From NCBI GenBank assembly GCA_029881635.1, contig JAOUMG010000012.1:1-13511 (forward strand): 13,511 nt of DNA, in the 5' to 3' direction. The notes beneath the pieces are model-generated. The model searched no databases, had not been told where the DNA came from, and was given only the letters and a program-made list of their open reading frames with translations. The stretch is from Paracoccaceae bacterium. Its GTDB lineage: Bacteria; Pseudomonadota; Alphaproteobacteria; Rhodobacterales; Rhodobacteraceae. Positions 12,320-13,511 of the stretch are shown here, in pieces. Position 1 is the stretch's first letter. The number at the start of each line of letters is the position of its first letter. The position numbers and the translations under genes are program-made.

Positions 12320-13511
12320 TTAGGCCTCGATCCACCACTTGTAGTGATGCATCTCAAAGGTCGGGTGCATTTCCGTCCCTTTCACGCCCGCACGGTAATG
12401 GCGGTAAACGTTCCGCCAATAGGGCTGGATAACCACGCCTTCATTTTGCATGACGGCTTCGATCTTGGCCATGACTTCGCGGCGTGCATCCGCGTCGGCG
12501 ATGGACATGGCTTCGGCCAGCAGCGCATCAAACTCGGCATTGTTGAACGCCGTTTCGTTCCAGGCCACACCGCCCTTGTAGGCCAGCGCCAGAACCTGCA
12601 CGCCAAGCGGGCGCATGTTCCATTCGGTTGCCGAGAACGGATATTTCAGCCAGTCGTTCCAGAAGGTAGAACCGGGCAGGATCGTCCGCTTGATGTTGAT
12701 GCCAGCATCGCGGATCTGTGCTGCAACCGCATCACAGCTTGCTGCCTGCCAGGCGTCGTCGATCGAGATCAGTTCGAACTCTGCATCGCCCAGACCTGCT
12801 TCGTCTACCATTGCCTTACCGGCAGCCGCATCGACCGTCAGCGGCGGCAATTCGGCGTATTCCGGATGGATCGGGCAGACATGGTGGTTTTCGGCAGGCG
12901 CGCCAAGCCCGGCATAGCCAAGATCAAGCACCACCGAGTTATCGACCATCTTCTGGAAGCCGGTCCGCACGCGGACGTCCTTGTAAAGATCGGAGTCCTG
13001 GTTGAAGCGAACGCAGAGCGTTGCCGCCGTTACCGCTTCGGATTTTTCCCAGCCAAGGCCGTCGAAGATTTCGACGAACTCACCATCGGTCCGATAGGTG
13101 ACATCGATTTCTTCGGATTCAGCCGCTGCCACCAACGATGACGGGTCGGTGCCAAGATCGATGAACTCGATCCGGTCAAGGTATGGGCCGCCGTAAACTT
13201 CGGTGCCCCACCATGTGTGATCCGGGTTGCGGACCAGCACCTGCTTGACGCCGACTTCGTTGGTTTCCGGCATCCAGGCACCGGTGCCGATCGGGTTGGC
13301 GCGTGGGTCGCCATTGTCATAAGACGAATGCATTACCGCAGCGGGATAGTCGGCCATACCGACGATGATGGTGATATCCGGAGCCGGAAGCACCAGTTTG
13401 ACGGTGTGGCTGTCAACGGCGGTGATAGCGCCTTCGCGGGCCGATTTCGTGTTCTCATCCACGAGGCTGCCCATGCGGGCGGCCATGGAGTTACCTTCGA
13501 CATTGGCATCG
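12320..13511 (-). CDS. ABC transporter family 5 periplasmic binding protein, peptide/oligosaccharide type (partial, N-terminus beyond window)
   Basis: The frame is open to the right edge of the window; 396 complete codons are visible, ending in TAA at 12320-12322. The Met at 13486 is not the start: the frame continues upstream as DANVEGNS with no stop. Family 5 proteins are usually 500-550 residues, so roughly 120-150 residues including the signal peptide are missing. Recognisable parts are the GTGAW stretch (GTGPY in relatives), NPDHTWWG, VRVRTGFQKMVDN, VCPIHPEYAELP, and a C-terminal FDALLAEAMSIADADARRE followed by VVIQPYWRNVYRHY. The chain ends in MHHYKWWIEA. It captures the solute in the periplasm for the two permeases and fused ATPase downstream. 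Family 5 includes binders of di- and oligopeptides, nickel, opines and oligosaccharides; I cannot assign which. Confidence 0.92.
   Translation of the reverse strand, partial: DANVEGNSMAARMGSLVDENTKSAREGAITAVDSHTVKLVLPAPDITIIVGMADYPAAVMHSSYDNGDPRANPIGTGAWMPETNEVGVKQVLVRNPDHTWWGTEVYGGPYLDRIEFIDLGTDPSSLVAAAESEEIDVTYRTDGEFVEIFDGLGWEKSEAVTAATLCVRFNQDSDLYKDVRVRTGFQKMVDNSVVLDLGYAGLGAPAENHHVCPIHPEYAELPPLTVDAAAGKAMVDEAGLGDAEFELISIDDAWQAASCDAVAAQIRDAGINIKRTILPGSTFWNDWLKYPFSATEWNMRPLGVQVLALAYKGGVAWNETAFNNAEFDALLAEAMSIADADARREVMAKIEAVMQNEGVVIQPYWRNVYRHYRAGVKGTEMHPTFEMHHYKWWIEA

Noticed and set aside
1..13511. Defence system, biosynthetic cluster, prophage, insertion sequence, CRISPR array, tRNA or riboswitch
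   Set aside because: Searched by eye on both strands; all sizeable genes are transporter parts, two enzymes and one regulator, and no repeat array, transposase, integrase or cloverleaf was found.

Overview
The window looks like part of an alphaproteobacterial chromosome, most likely from a Rhodobacterales-type bacterium. This rests on moderately high GC, the style of the proteins, several ABC importer operons packed together, a fused DppD-DppF-type ATPase and a LuxR-type regulator beside a polyamine-type transporter. The taxon is an inference; there is no rRNA or other marker gene. No mobile element, CRISPR array, tRNA or phage gene was seen. Almost everything is on the minus strand; only one gene (the LuxR-type regulator) is clearly on the plus strand.

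Layout from the right-hand end, in the direction of minus-strand transcription. (1) 13511-7802 is a peptide/oligosaccharide-type (family 5) ABC importer: a binding protein cut by the window edge, a strong intercistronic hairpin, two permeases (DppB-like and an unusually long DppC-like one), and a single 694-residue ATPase with two complete nucleotide-binding domains. A hairpin at 7756-7780 probably closes this operon. (2) 7801-7229 is a 573-base region without a clear gene. It holds a doubtful small membrane ORF, several inverted repeats, and a good candidate promoter with a palindromic operator in front of glucokinase. (3) 7228-6242 is glucokinase (glk), whose 3' end overlaps the convergent luxR-type gene by 26 bases. 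(4) 5473-6267 (+) is the LuxR-type regulator. It is divergent from (5) 5373-552, a PotA-PotD-PotB-PotC-type importer followed, with an ATGA overlap, by a short-chain dehydrogenase. The regulator and importer share an intergenic region of about 100 bases with a 22-bp dyad and two copies of a 10-bp repeat. (6) 458-1 is the start of another periplasmic binding protein, of the iron(III)/AfuA type, cut by the window edge.

How the genes probably work together: the LuxR-type protein is the obvious candidate regulator of the polyamine-type importer and its dehydrogenase, which together look like an uptake-plus-first-oxidation unit for a small organic solute. The true ligand cannot be read from the sequence. 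Glucokinase appears to have its own promoter and feeds glucose into central metabolism. The family 5 importer may carry peptides or sugar oligomers. I found no clearly new type of system. The most interesting points are the regulator/operator arrangement at 5381-5437, the palindrome inside the glk promoter, the extra membrane segments in the DppC-like permease, and the long hairpin after the family 5 binding-protein gene.
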